From assembly GCA_910588155.1 (NCBI GenBank), contig CAJUPB010000003.1, positions 42,983 to 106,982 of the forward strand: 64,000 nt of DNA. Reading direction: 5' to 3'. The notes under the pieces were generated by a model, which was not told where the DNA came from, did no database searches, and saw only the letters and a list, made by a program, of their open reading frames with translations. This DNA comes from an uncultured Christensenellaceae bacterium. GTDB lineage: Bacteria > Bacillota > Clostridia > Christensenellales > Pumilibacteraceae. The translations under genes were made by a program, and so were the position numbers. Shown here in pieces: positions 7,842 through 16,835 of this stretch (its first letter is position 1; the number at the start of each line of letters is the position of its first letter).

Positions 7842-9356
7842 CTATTCCTCCTTGTTTTCGTCGACCGCCGCCGCGACTTCGTCCAAAGCGTCGGTCTCTT
7901 CCGTATTTTCCGTCTGTTCCGTTTTTGCGTCGGGTTCTTTCGCCTCGCTTTCGACCGCCGCCGCTTTTTTCTTATTGCCGATATTCACGAGCACGTTTAC
8001 CAATATACCGAGAATCAGCGCGCAGGCAACCGACGTTATGCTTATCTGTCCGAACGAAACCACCATTCCGCCCACGCCCGCAATCAAAATGACGGACACG
8101 ACGAACAGATTTTTATTGTCGTTCAAATCGACGTTCTGTATCATTTTCAGACCCGACACCGCAATGAAGCCGTACAGTGCGACGCATACGCCACCCATAA
8201 CGCACTTCGGTATAGTGGCAAGGAAAGTTATGACGGGCGCGATAAACGACGCCGCTATCGCCATAAGCGCGGTTATGAATATCGTTATGACCGAAGCATT
8301 GCCGGAAATCGCCACGCAGCCGACGGACTCGCCGTAGGTCGTATTCGGGCAACCGCCGAAGACCGCTCCCGCAATCGAGCCGACGCCGTCGCCGAGCAGC
8401 GTTCTCGACAGACCGGGGTCTTTCAATAAATCGGATTCTATGATTGACGATATGTTCTTATGGTCGGCAAGATGTTCGGCGAACACCACGAACGCGACGG
8501 GGACATAGCCCACCGCTATCGCGCCTATGTAAGAGCCTATGCTGCCGCTCTGCGGCGGAGTGAACCCGCCCTTGAACACCTCCAAGAACGCGAACGACGG
8601 GTACCACTGCATTTTCGAAAACAGCGAGAAATCGATTATCATCAACGCCTCGACTTTCGCCGCGTGTCCTATCCCCGTCAATATTGCGGCGAGCGCATAA
8701 CCCGATACGATACCTATCACGAACGGTATCATTTTCAGCAGTTTTTTGCCGTATACCGAACACACGATTGTTACGCCGAGAGTGACGAGTCCGCACAAAA
8801 GAGCGAGATAGGGCGAGCAGAGCATTTTTGCCGTTTCCTGCTGAATCGGCAATCCGTCCTTTATTATCCATTCCAATACGGGCACTGTCGCGCTGCCTTT
8901 CATCAAGTCGCCTATTGCGTTGCCCGCAAGCGAAAGTCCTATTATGGCGACGGTAGGACCGATGACGACCGCGGGCATAACTTTGTCTATCCATTTGACT
9001 CCCGCGAATTTGACTATGATTGCCAAAAGCACGTAAACGGCGCCCGCAAACGCTGCGCCTATCAACAGTCCGAGATAGCCGAGCGACATCGACACGCCGC
9101 CCGCAAACGCCGCGCTCATAGGTCCCAAGAACGCGAACGAGCTTCCGAGAAAGACCGGACTTTTAAAGCGCGTGAACAGTTGGTACACAATCGTGCCTAC
9201 GCCCGCTCCGAACAGAGCCGCCGATATGGACATATTGTTTCCGACAATAATCGGAACGGCAATCGTCGCGGCAAGTATCGCCAAAAGCTGCTGCAATGAA
9301 AACAGCAGCAGCTTTCCCGCAGTGGGTCTGTCTTTGACCCCGTAAATCATTTTCAT
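7842..9356 (-). CDS. uraA: Uracil permease (NCS2 family)
   Basis: Proton-coupled nucleobase importer, 504 residues with about 12-14 membrane segments. It contains the NCS2 signatures: a Gln/Glu-containing VVFAEHLADHK segment, GDGVGSIAGAVFGGCPNTTYGESVG and a late LGILVN helix. The C-terminal ~45 residues are a hydrophilic acidic tail (Glu/Asp/Lys/Ala), longer than usual. Own consensus promoter and a 5'-terminal hairpin; upp follows directly. Confidence 0.95.
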   Translation of the reverse strand: MKMIYGVKDRPTAGKLLLFSLQQLLAILAATIAVPIIVGNNMSISAALFGAGVGTIVYQLFTRFKSPVFLGSSFAFLGPMSAAFAGGVSMSLGYLGLLIGAAFAGAVYVLLAIIVKFAGVKWIDKVMPAVVIGPTVAIIGLSLAGNAIGDLMKGSATVPVLEWIIKDGLPIQQETAKMLCSPYLALLCGLVTLGVTIVCSVYGKKLLKMIPFVIGIVSGYALAAILTGIGHAAKVEALMIIDFSLFSKMQWYPSFAFLEVFKGGFTPPQSGSIGSYIGAIAVGYVPVAFVVFAEHLADHKNISSIIESDLLKDPGLSRTLLGDGVGSIAGAVFGGCPNTTYGESVGCVAISGNASVITIFITALMAIAASFIAPVITFLATIPKCVMGGVCVALYGFIAVSGLKMIQNVDLNDNKNLFVVSVILIAGVGGMVVSFGQISITSVACALILGILVNVLVNIGNKKKAAAVESEAKEPDAKTEQTENTEETDALDEVAAAVDENKEE

Positions 9357-9378
9357 CGGTTGTTCTCCTTATCTTTTC

Positions 9379-9416
9379 AATCGGGACGGGGTTGTCCTAA
9401 CCTCTCGCCCCCGATT
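9379..9416 (-). promoter_or_regulatory. 5'-terminal hairpin in uraA-upp leader
   Basis: Outer stem AATCGGG / CCCGATT with an inner GGTT / AACC stem and a GCGAGAGGTT strand reminiscent of PyrR-binding loops. It begins at about the predicted transcription start and is not followed by a U-run. An RNA stability or PyrR-type element is possible but unproven. Confidence 0.45.
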
Positions 9417-9420
9417 TTTT

Positions 9421-9449
9421 ATTATAAACCGATTCGGAGAAAATGTCAA
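9421..9449 (-). promoter_or_regulatory. Sigma-A promoter of uraA-upp
   Basis: Minus strand TTGACA (9449-9444), 17-base spacer, TATAAT (9426-9421). Confidence 0.85.
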
Positions 9450-9503
9450 CCTTTAAGGCAGTCAAATCACCGTTATTTCGACAATATGCGCGGTTCGGCT
9501 TTT

Positions 9504-10415
9504 TCACAGCGCGCGCCGCGCCGAGATGAAATACGACCAGCGTTTTGCGGAGATTTCCTCTATGACGGCATAGTCTGATGCGGTATGCAGAATATGATTG
9601 TCGCCGAGATAGAGAGCCACGTGACCTATGCGGTCCACGCCGACATTGTTTTTGCGGCTTTCGTTGGTGAAGAACATAAGGTCGCCGCGTTTCAAGTTGC
9701 TTTTGGACACGGCTTTGCCCTGCACGCTCTGCGAGCGGCTGGTCGTGTCGAGATTGACGTTCGCGCCCTTTTTGAATATGTACTGCATAAGCGACGAACA
9801 GTCGAACTCGTTTATCGTGAACGCATTGTTCTTGACGCCGTTGCCGTAGTGATATCTCTGTGCGCCGTAGACGTACGGCGTACCCAGAAGTTTCTTGCCC
9901 TCCGAAATAACCTTTTCCACGGTGTCGTCCGCTTTATCGAAGGAATACTGCGTCACGTAAGCCGAAGATATGTAGCCGTAGCCGTTTTTGTACAGCACCC
10001 GGTACCAGCCGCCGTCCTCCTCCGTGTAAGCCAGCATATCGCCGCTGTTTATGTTTCCCACAATCTTATAGGAAGTGCTTTTGCCCGCTCGCACGTTTAG
10101 TCCGTCCGTCTTGCTCATAAGCAGCGTATCCCTTTTCTGCGGCACGGGCACAGCCGGCGTTATTGCGGTGGGAGGCGTGGTTACGTTTGTTCCGCCGTTT
10201 TGCGAAGGCGGTTGAGTTATATCGGTCGGCGGAACGATTTCGTCGCTCGGCGGCGAAACAGGTTCGTTCCAATCGGAAGACGCATTGCCGTCCGACGGCG
10301 AAGACCCCGATGGGAACGCGGACACCGTAAAGCAGAGCGCGACTATAACAACGCAAAGCGCGATGATGCCCGTCACTGCCGACAAGTCAAACACTTTCTT
10401 TCGTACACTTTTCAT
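9504..10415 (-). CDS. Secreted SH3b-NlpC/P60 cell-wall hydrolase
   Basis: 303 residues. A membrane-spanning signal segment (about residues 15-34) is followed by a Pro/Thr/Ser linker, a bacterial SH3 domain (about 95-155: SKTDGLNVRAGKSTSYKIVG... YISSAYV), and an NlpC/P60 peptidase domain with catalytic Cys in NEFDCSSLMQYIF and His in RIGHVALYLGDNH. Such enzymes cut gamma-D-Glu-diamino acid bonds in peptidoglycan stem peptides outside the membrane. GAGAGGAGT provides the ribosome site. Monocistronic, divergent from the M18 peptidase. Confidence 0.93.
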   Translation of the reverse strand: MKSVRKKVFDLSAVTGIIALCVVIVALCFTVSAFPSGSSPSDGNASSDWNEPVSPPSDEIVPPTDITQPPSQNGGTNVTTPPTAITPAVPVPQKRDTLLMSKTDGLNVRAGKSTSYKIVGNINSGDMLAYTEEDGGWYRVLYKNGYGYISSAYVTQYSFDKADDTVEKVISEGKKLLGTPYVYGAQRYHYGNGVKNNAFTINEFDCSSLMQYIFKKGANVNLDTTSRSQSVQGKAVSKSNLKRGDLMFFTNESRKNNVGVDRIGHVALYLGDNHILHTASDYAVIEEISAKRWSYFISARRAL

Positions 10416-10453
10416 TTTTATACTCCTCTCGTGTAAGAATTTTTTACGCCCTG

Positions 10454-10483
10454 ATTTTAACAGACGAAAGGAGCGCTTGTCAA
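10454..10483 (-). promoter_or_regulatory. Promoter of NlpC/P60 gene
   Basis: Minus strand TTGACA (10483-10478), 18-base spacer, TAAAAT (10459-10454). Confidence 0.7.
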
Positions 10484-10573
10484 ATTTTGAATGAGAACAG
10501 AATTTTCCAATTGCCCTTTTTAAGCAAGTTTTTTTCGGCTTTTTCGAATTTTATACGCCTAACCGCGCTTTAC

Positions 10574-10602
10574 TTGACTTAAACTGCGCCTTATGTTAGA
10601 AT
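10574..10602 (+). promoter_or_regulatory. Promoter of M18 aminopeptidase gene
   Basis: TTGACT at 10574-10579, 17-base spacer, TAGAAT at 10597-10602. Confidence 0.7.
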
Positions 10603-10643
10603 TTTTACGAATGAAAAAATCTTTGGCAAGAAGGTGAAAATAT

Positions 10644-11879
10644 ATGAACAAAGAGTTGAAAAACTTTCTGCAATACGGTTATACCCCCTTCGCGGTATGC
10701 GATATCGGCGAGAAATTTCTTTCGGCGCACGGATTCGAAAAGGTGTCGGCATACGCTTTGCCCGAACTGAAAAAGGGCGGCAAATATTTTTTGTCCGACG
10801 GAGGAACGCTTGTCGCATTTGCCGTAAACAAACCCGACGGGTTTACGATTGCGGCGGCGCACACGGATTCGCCCACGCTTAAAATCAAAGGTGGAAAAAC
10901 TCTGGGAACAAGTCCCGCGCGTTTGAACTGCGAAGTATACGGCGGCGCAATCGACTATACGTTTTTCGACAGACCGCTGAAAATCTGCGGCAGACTCTAT
11001 TTCGACGAAGGCGGCAAAATAACGGCTCGGGACGTTGTTTCGCCGTATTTTGTGACAGTGCCGTCGCTCGCGATACATCTGCAACGCGACGTGAACGGCT
11101 CGTTTGCGCCGTCCGTGCAAAACGACCTTTCGCCGATATTGGGAGAAACCTCGTCATATCTTACCTCTCTCGGCGGCGACAAGGCAATCGATTTCGACCT
11201 GTACGCCTGTCCCGCTTCCGAGCCTTACGAGAGCGGCGAAAACGGCGAGTATGTCTGTTCGCCGCGCATAGACAATCTCACGAGCGTATATTCCTCGCTT
11301 GTCGCGTTGACTCGGGCAAAGCCCGCGGGCATAAGCGTTGCGGTTTGCTTCAATTCCGAGGAAGTGGGAAGCCGCACACGTACGGCGGCGGCTTCTGCCT
11401 TTTTCCCGAGACTTTTGGAAAAAATATTCCGTGCCGCGAACGGAAAAGACTATGACGCCTGTCTGAACAATTCGTTTATGTTTTCGGCGGACAACGCGCA
11501 CGCCGCGCACCCCGCCCATCCGGAAAAGAGCGACCCGATAAATCAGGTGAAGCTCGGCGGCGGTATCGTAATCAAGCGACATACCAACTATGCGACCGAC
11601 GCGCTTACCGCAGCCGTCGCAAAAAAAATCTTTGCCGCAGCCGACGTTCCCGTTCAGGAATTCTATTCCCATTCCGACCAGCCCTGCGGAAGCACAATCG
11701 GACTGATAAGCGCGGCAAATACACTGATACGCACCTGCGACATCGGTATCGGACAGCTTGCTATGCATTCCGCTTCGGAAACCTGCCGTGCCGACGACAT
11801 AGACGCAATGACGAAAGGACTGACGGCGGCTTTGCAAACGGCGATACGTTTCGAAGGCGGCGGCGCGGAAATAAAATAA
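10644..11879 (+). CDS. M18 family aminopeptidase
   Basis: Zinc aminopeptidase of the aspartyl-aminopeptidase type, 411 residues, cytosolic. Metal-ligand blocks are all visible: AAHTDSPTLKIK, CFNSEEVGSRT, SADNAHAAHPAHP and the C-terminal FYSHSDQPCGSTIG. AAGAAGGTG ribosome site precedes the ATG. Transcribed alone from its own promoter; a shared hairpin at 12012-12043 ends it. Role is most likely recycling of peptides released by proteolysis. Confidence 0.95.
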   Translation: MNKELKNFLQYGYTPFAVCDIGEKFLSAHGFEKVSAYALPELKKGGKYFLSDGGTLVAFAVNKPDGFTIAAAHTDSPTLKIKGGKTLGTSPARLNCEVYGGAIDYTFFDRPLKICGRLYFDEGGKITARDVVSPYFVTVPSLAIHLQRDVNGSFAPSVQNDLSPILGETSSYLTSLGGDKAIDFDLYACPASEPYESGENGEYVCSPRIDNLTSVYSSLVALTRAKPAGISVAVCFNSEEVGSRTRTAAASAFFPRLLEKIFRAANGKDYDACLNNSFMFSADNAHAAHPAHPEKSDPINQVKLGGGIVIKRHTNYATDALTAAVAKKIFAAADVPVQEFYSHSDQPCGSTIGLISAANTLIRTCDIGIGQLAMHSASETCRADDIDAMTKGLTAALQTAIRFEGGGAEIK

Positions 11880-12011
11880 GCGCGTCGCAAAACGCGCTCG
11901 AAAAGTAAACGGCGTGCATTGCCGATTTGCGGCAATCGTCAAAACAATCGAAAGCATTGCGCGGCGCACGAAAAATCCGACGACCGTTAAATTACTTGAA
12001 AAAAGGCACAA

Positions 12012-12043
12012 CCCGCCGTACTTCTCACCGAAAGTATGGCGGG
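12012..12043. terminator. Hairpin terminator between convergent genes
   Basis: CCCGCCGTACTT pairs with AAGTATGGCGGG (one G-T pair), followed by a T-rich run. It lies between the M18 gene and the convergent TIR-like gene. Confidence 0.7.
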
Positions 12044-12084
12044 CTGTTTGCTCTTTACCGCAATTCCTTTGCAATCGTTTTACG

Positions 12085-12942
12085 TCAAAGCATCGGCACG
12101 AATATCGACCGCACCGCCGCCGCTATCGTTTGCACGATTCCGAGAGAGGGGGTCTTTTGCACTGCGTTCGAAACGCTTTGAAAAAACAAATCGAATATCG
12201 AAGAACACATTCTCATAGACATCAAGCCGAACATTACCACTATGGAAATAACGACAATAATCGCCAATTTGCCTCCGCCTGCCACTTTCCGAATTTCCTT
12301 TTTTACATCGGGATATTCTTCGAAAAGGTCATTCGACTTTTTTTCGCTGCTTTCCTCGCTTATGGGATTTTCCTCTTTCTCGAACACGTGGTCGTCGTTG
12401 CATTTGCCGCCGTCGTCGTCTCGGACATATCTCTTATGCCCCGTATCCTCTCCGAACACGTGGTCGTCCCGACAAGCGCCGCTCTCCGTCCGAACGGGCG
12501 GCACATAAGTTTTCTTTTCGGAAACGGGAGTATCTTTTACAACCGTCGGTTCTGCTTTTTTCTCGGCTACGGGCTGCGCCGTCTCCGTCGCAACATAACG
12601 AACGGCTTCGTCAATCTGCGCAAGACGGTACCTCTTGCATTTTTTCAGCGCGTAAGGAAGTCTTGACGGGGAAAAACTGATTTCGGAACAGTCCACGATT
12701 ATAACCTCTCCGTCATCCTTTCTTTTCCACCTTATTTCGTCCAAAAAGAACTTCCACTTTTCCTCCGCGTCCTTGCCGTTGAGTTCGTCCGCATCCGCCG
12801 CCACAAGCACGAGAAAATCCGCGGCAAGCAGTGCGTCGTTTCCTTCTCCGGTCAAAACCTCGACGCCGCCCTCTTTGAACGAATTTTCCACGGCGGTTTT
12901 TTCGCTCTCGCCGCAACTCAATATCAAAGCTTTCCGACTCAT
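12085..12942 (-). CDS. TIR-like domain protein with C-terminal membrane anchor (tentative)
   Basis: 285 residues. The first ~120 residues form an alpha/beta pattern reminiscent of TIR domains: opening strand RKALILSCG, a DFLVLVAADA strand, a WKFFLDEIRWK helix where TIRs carry their catalytic Glu, then GEVIIVDCSEI and KKCKRYRLAQIDEAVRYV. A charged, disordered middle (about 125-220) leads to one membrane helix (KLAIIVVISIVVMFGLM) and a short tail. It follows a PH-like membrane protein by 11 bases. The TIR call is by pattern only; a generic Rossmann-like fold is the alternative. Confidence 0.5.
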   Translation of the reverse strand: MSRKALILSCGESEKTAVENSFKEGGVEVLTGEGNDALLAADFLVLVAADADELNGKDAEEKWKFFLDEIRWKRKDDGEVIIVDCSEISFSPSRLPYALKKCKRYRLAQIDEAVRYVATETAQPVAEKKAEPTVVKDTPVSEKKTYVPPVRTESGACRDDHVFGEDTGHKRYVRDDDGGKCNDDHVFEKEENPISEESSEKKSNDLFEEYPDVKKEIRKVAGGGKLAIIVVISIVVMFGLMSMRMCSSIFDLFFQSVSNAVQKTPSLGIVQTIAAAVRSIFVPML

Positions 12943-12953
12943 AGTATCCTCTC

Positions 12954-13700
12954 CTATTTGATAACCTTTTCCACTTTAATCGGGATAACCTCTTCCACCG
13001 TTTCGGCCTCTGCCGCGGTTTTTTGACCGTATGCGGCCGACTGTTCGGTTTTCGCCGTCTTTTTCGTTTCTTTCGTATCTTTCTGCATATCGGCTTTGGG
13101 TTCCGCAAAACCCGCTTTTGTGACATTATCGGGAAGCGGCGGCGCTTTTCTTCCGACCAGCTTATCTTTTACCCTGAACGTCCAGCGCCTGAACTCTTCC
13201 AGCTTTTCGTCGGAGATTCCGTAGAAATCCGTGCGCAATATCAATCCGCGATATTCAATCGAAACCGTAACGGCTCGGCGGCTCTTGCGCACGAAGTACG
13301 TTACGAGATAGCACGCCGCAAGAGCGATTATTCCCGCGCCTACGCCGAGGCAGACGGGGAGAATCAATTTTATAATAGCTTTGGTCTCGTCTCCGACATA
13401 GCCGACCACGCCGAAAACTATTCCCGCTATCGCCGCTATCGCAAGCAGAAAAATGCCGAGTCCGAATCTGCCGCGCGGTTTCTCGTATGCGTATGTCACC
13501 GCGCTGACATTTGCGGCGTCGATTACGGATGACGTCATATTTTCGCCTTTTCCGTTTTTTCTTGCGGAAATGCCGACCGTGGAAAAATATATTCTTCTGT
13601 CTGTGAGTTCCAGCGATTTCGCGGCTTTTTTTGCGCCGGGAGCGTATTCGCCGCCCAACCTTGCCACGAATTTTTCGCCGTCGTCTATGTAAACGCTCAT
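12954..13700 (-). CDS. Membrane protein with PH-like region
   Basis: 248 residues. The N-terminal part (DDGEKFVARLGGEYAPGAK... LELTDRRIYFSTVG) has the beta-strand pattern of bacterial PH-like domains, followed by two strong membrane helices (about 80-100 and 112-138), and a cytoplasmic Lys/Glu-rich C-terminus. No catalytic motif seen. Probably co-transcribed with the downstream TIR-like gene (11-base gap). Function unknown. Confidence 0.65.
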   Translation of the reverse strand: MSVYIDDGEKFVARLGGEYAPGAKKAAKSLELTDRRIYFSTVGISARKNGKGENMTSSVIDAANVSAVTYAYEKPRGRFGLGIFLLAIAAIAGIVFGVVGYVGDETKAIIKLILPVCLGVGAGIIALAACYLVTYFVRKSRRAVTVSIEYRGLILRTDFYGISDEKLEEFRRWTFRVKDKLVGRKAPPLPDNVTKAGFAEPKADMQKDTKETKKTAKTEQSAAYGQKTAAEAETVEEVIPIKVEKVIK

Positions 13701-13775
13701 CTTATGCCTCCCGTCTCTTTCGAGTCCTCATCTTTTATTTTATCACCTTTTGCGGCAAAAGTCAATAATTCGTAT

Positions 13776-14246
13776 TTACGTCGCGTCCGATTTTCCGTTC
13801 TTTCTGCGCTCTTTGAAAAAATCCCGAATCGGTTTGAGGCATTCCTCTTCCAGAACGCCTCCCGCAATCTCCGCTCTGTGATTGAATCTTTCGTCGTTCA
13901 ACAGATTGCAAATGCTTCCGCCGCAACCGAAACGCTTGTCGTAAGCACCGAAAACAACGCGCTTTATTCTGGAATACACAATTGCGCCGCTGCACATAAC
14001 GCACGGTTCCAGAGTCACGTACAGTTCGCAGTCGGCGAGATTCCAGCGTCCCAGCCGTTTGCAGGCGTTTCTGATTGCCACTATCTCCGCGTGCGCCGTG
14101 GCGTCCGGCGTGAATACGCGCATATTCCGTCCGCGCGCCACGACCGCGCCGTCTTTGACCACGACCGCGCCGACGGGAACTTCCCCGCTCTTTTCCGCCT
14201 CGAAAGCCTCTTCAAGCGCCATTCTCATAAATTCTTCGTCGTTCAC
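13776..14246 (-). CDS. tadA: tRNA-specific adenosine deaminase
   Basis: Converts A34 to inosine in tRNA-Arg(ACG). The zinc motifs are complete: HAE in ATAHAEIVAI and PCxxC in LEPCVMCSGAI, with the downstream RFGCGGS block typical of TadA. 156 residues, normal length. It follows the M14 peptidase by 24 bases on the same strand. Confidence 0.95.
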   Translation of the reverse strand: MNDEEFMRMALEEAFEAEKSGEVPVGAVVVKDGAVVARGRNMRVFTPDATAHAEIVAIRNACKRLGRWNLADCELYVTLEPCVMCSGAIVYSRIKRVVFGAYDKRFGCGGSICNLLNDERFNHRAEIAGGVLEEECLKPIRDFFKERRKNGKSDAT

Positions 14247-14270
14247 GTCCGTCTCCTTTTCTTCTGCCTT

Positions 14271-15059
14271 TTAAATATATTTTTCCAATTTCGACACGAG
14301 TTTTTCGTTCAGCGCTATGTCCTCGGCGATATCCTCCGCCCGCAGCGGATGTCTGCCCTCTCCCAGTTCTATCGTAAATGCGGGTATGCCGAGTTTCTGA
14401 ACGCACCAATCTTTATAGCCGCCCGCGCTGGCGCAATCGCCGTCTATTCGCTTATATTTATATTTCAGCGTCTTTTCGACATATGCGGCTATCTCGAAAT
14501 CCCGCTCGTAGTTCCTTGTCTGAAAGAAATACCAATACAATTCTCTGCCGGCGGTGTGATAGCTCAACATGAGCCGTGCGCCGCATTGTTCCGTAAACCT
14601 TGCGATTACCGCGCTTTCCTCTTCGGAAAACGGCTTTTTGCCCACGTAATTCTCGCTTCCCGCGACAAACGTATTGCATTTACCCGTACCCCAATTGGCA
14701 TCGAAATTCACGTTCGGGTCGACGCCCGCGGCATTGGCTTTCCAAAGCTGTTTCCGCCTGTCCCCCGTCGCCAAACCCTCTTTGACTATTTCCGCTCCGT
14801 CGGGGTTTACGAGCGGTATGAAATACTGCCTGCATTTCGGCTCGTGTTCCAGCGCGTATTCCAACTGTTTTTTCACGACGAGCGCGGACACGCATTCCCT
14901 TGCGTGCATACCCGCCGTGGATATTATCGCCTTATCTCCGCTTCCGACGCCGAAGCAGATGATGTCCCGTCCCTGTCCGCTCTTGCCTATGCTCACAACT
15001 TCCGCGCCGCGTCTGCCGTATTCTTCCGCATCCGCCGACAGTTCTTCGTAAAAATACAT
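14271..15059 (-). CDS. M14 family zinc carboxypeptidase
   Basis: About 262 residues from the ATG at 15059, which has GGGAG eight bases upstream; a longer in-frame start at 15137 lacks a ribosome site. Zinc ligands are in GMHARECVSA (HxxE) and LSYHTAGRELYW, substrate-binding residues in NPDG and VDPNVNFDANW, and the catalytic Glu in FTIELGEGRHPL. No signal peptide, so likely a cytosolic peptidase, perhaps acting on recycled murein peptides as in the gamma-glutamyl-diamino acid group. Upstream of tadA in an operon. Confidence 0.88.
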   Translation of the reverse strand: MYFYEELSADAEEYGRRGAEVVSIGKSGQGRDIICFGVGSGDKAIISTAGMHARECVSALVVKKQLEYALEHEPKCRQYFIPLVNPDGAEIVKEGLATGDRRKQLWKANAAGVDPNVNFDANWGTGKCNTFVAGSENYVGKKPFSEEESAVIARFTEQCGARLMLSYHTAGRELYWYFFQTRNYERDFEIAAYVEKTLKYKYKRIDGDCASAGGYKDWCVQKLGIPAFTIELGEGRHPLRAEDIAEDIALNEKLVSKLEKYI

Positions 15060-15266
15060 AACGACTTCTCCCTGCTTTTCTTCGTCCTTATGTATATGCC
15101 GCAACTTGCGCGATTTTGCCAAAAGCATCGACCGCATTTTCGACCTTTATATTCTGCGAGCCGACGAACCGACGGCGCAAAAACGAGAGTCTCGAAGCGC
15201 ACTTTCCGCCGAAAAATCATTTTTCAATCACTCAAACGGCGACACTGTTTGACCGCGGACGGAAAG
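15060..15266. other. Intergenic stretch, no gene seen
   Basis: 207 bases between rlmH and the M14 gene. Open frames here lack credible starts, and no clear promoter or terminator was found. Confidence 0.4.
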
Positions 15267-15713
15267 TTATTTGTGGTATGGCAAGTTGGCGTTTATCGTG
15301 AAAGCCCTGTATATCTGTTCGGTCAAGAGCAAGCGGAACAGCATATGCGGAAAAGTGGCTTTTCCGAAGGACACGACTTTGTCCGCGGAACGTTTGACTT
15401 CGTCCGTCACTCCCCTGCTGCCGCCTATTATGAAATTAACCCTGTCTTTGCTTACGAGCGCCTCGCCCAATATTACGGCAAGTCTCTCGCTGCTCACGAT
15501 TTCGCCGCTTCTATCGGTCAGAATATTATAGCCGCCCGCAGTTTCTTTCAGAAGCGATTTGCTTTCTTCCGACGTATCTTCGCGCTTGCTTTCCTCGCAT
15601 TCCCTGACGGAAAATTCGCAAAAGCGCGAAAGTCTCTTTTCGTATTCCCTTATGCCGTCGCGAATGAAACTCTCCTTGACTTTTCCGACGGCGACGACGG
15701 TTACTTTTTTCAA
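15267..15713 (-). CDS. rlmH: 23S rRNA (pseudouridine1915-N3)-methyltransferase
   Basis: SPOUT methyltransferase modifying helix 69 of 23S rRNA. Signatures are the start KKVTVVAVGKVKE, the SAM-binding knot FIIGGSRGV, and the C-terminus FPHMLFRLLLTEQIYRAF...PYHK. I chose a TTG start that overlaps the upstream stop (TTGA), giving the usual KKVTVVAVGK opening; a GTG 12 bases earlier is the alternative. Last gene of the walJ-CPBP-CPBP-rlmH run, an order reminiscent of yycJ-...-rlmH near walRK in other Bacillota. Confidence 0.93.
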   Translation of the reverse strand: MKKVTVVAVGKVKESFIRDGIREYEKRLSRFCEFSVRECEESKREDTSEESKSLLKETAGGYNILTDRSGEIVSSERLAVILGEALVSKDRVNFIIGGSRGVTDEVKRSADKVVSFGKATFPHMLFRLLLTEQIYRAFTINANLPYHK

Positions 15714-16819
15714 AACAGCCCCCACACGTAAGTCGCAACGGTGGAAAGCGCGGTCACGGCAAGCGCGCCGAACATAAAAGCGTTGTCGCGCACGGTCGGT
15801 TTATACAGCGCGTCGGGAACGTAGCTTTTGCCGTAAATCTGTTTCTGCATACCGATTTGTTCCACGAATTTCTTGTTTTCCTCGCCCATCATAACGACGC
15901 GTTTGTTTGTCTGGTCGAAAGCGGCGTCGAGAATGACCTCTTTTTGCTTGGCGAGTTTTTCCCTCGTCTTCATATACATCATAAGCGTGACGAGTCCTAT
16001 GCCTATGAACACGACGAGCACGAACACGCCCAAGACCGCCGTCGGATTGTTTGTCAAACCGCTGTTTATGGCATCGAACCAACCGCCGAAGAACGGCCAC
16101 TTATATGCGTCCGCATAGCCCAAAAATACGTTTAAGCCGTTGTTCACAAAATGAATTACCACGGCGGGGAAAATCGAATCGAGTTTTATCGTCAGAAACG
16201 CCATAAGCGTGCCGAAGCAAGCCGTGTAGAAAACCTGCGTGACGTTTTGGTGGAAGAGTCCGAATATCACGCCCATTATCATAAGCACAGCGACGTATCC
16301 GAAAGAGCCGCGCATAACGGAAAGAGTTCCGCCGCGAATCAAGAATTCCTCGCAGATTGCCGGCAAAACGGCGGTCAAAACCATCTCCGCCAAAAAAATC
16401 CACGGGTTGAACACCGAAGGATATACAGTCGCCGACGACGAATGAGTATAGCCCGTCGCAATCAAAATCGTCTGCCAAATCGTGGATATGCCGATTGTAA
16501 CGATATACGCGCACACGCCGACGAGCGCGGCGATTACGATATAATGCCACTTTATTTTTTTGACCGACGAAAACTCGGCAATCTCCCCGACGTTCTTTTT
16601 CAAAACGAATTTATAGACCAAAAACGGCATCAGCAGAAACAGCAGAATCTGCACTATCGTCGTGAAAATCGCGTCTATCGCAAGGTCGGGCATATCCGGC
16701 AGAATGCCGACGAACATTCTCGCGCACAGCGTCAATATCGCAACGGCAAACAGAACAACGGCCACCGTACGGTATTCGAGCTGCGCCTTTTCCAAATCTT
16801 TATCGAGATATTTAATCAA
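15710..16819 (-). CDS. CPBP family intramembrane glutamic protease
   Basis: 369 residues with about eight membrane segments. The Abi/CAAX-protease motifs are in place: EEFLIRGG (EExxxR), FGLFHQN (FxxxH) and HFVNNGLN (HxxxN). A cytoplasmic C-terminal region of about 100 residues follows, with a final hydrophobic stretch. These enzymes cut within membranes, e.g. prenylated proteins or peptides. It lies 16 bases downstream of a second CPBP gene and overlaps rlmH. Confidence 0.9.
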   Translation of the reverse strand: MIKYLDKDLEKAQLEYRTVAVVLFAVAILTLCARMFVGILPDMPDLAIDAIFTTIVQILLFLLMPFLVYKFVLKKNVGEIAEFSSVKKIKWHYIVIAALVGVCAYIVTIGISTIWQTILIATGYTHSSSATVYPSVFNPWIFLAEMVLTAVLPAICEEFLIRGGTLSVMRGSFGYVAVLMIMGVIFGLFHQNVTQVFYTACFGTLMAFLTIKLDSIFPAVVIHFVNNGLNVFLGYADAYKWPFFGGWFDAINSGLTNNPTAVLGVFVLVVFIGIGLVTLMMYMKTREKLAKQKEVILDAAFDQTNKRVVMMGEENKKFVEQIGMQKQIYGKSYVPDALYKPTVRDNAFMFGALAVTALSTVATYVWGLF

Positions 16820-16835
16820 TGCCGTATCCTCCGTG

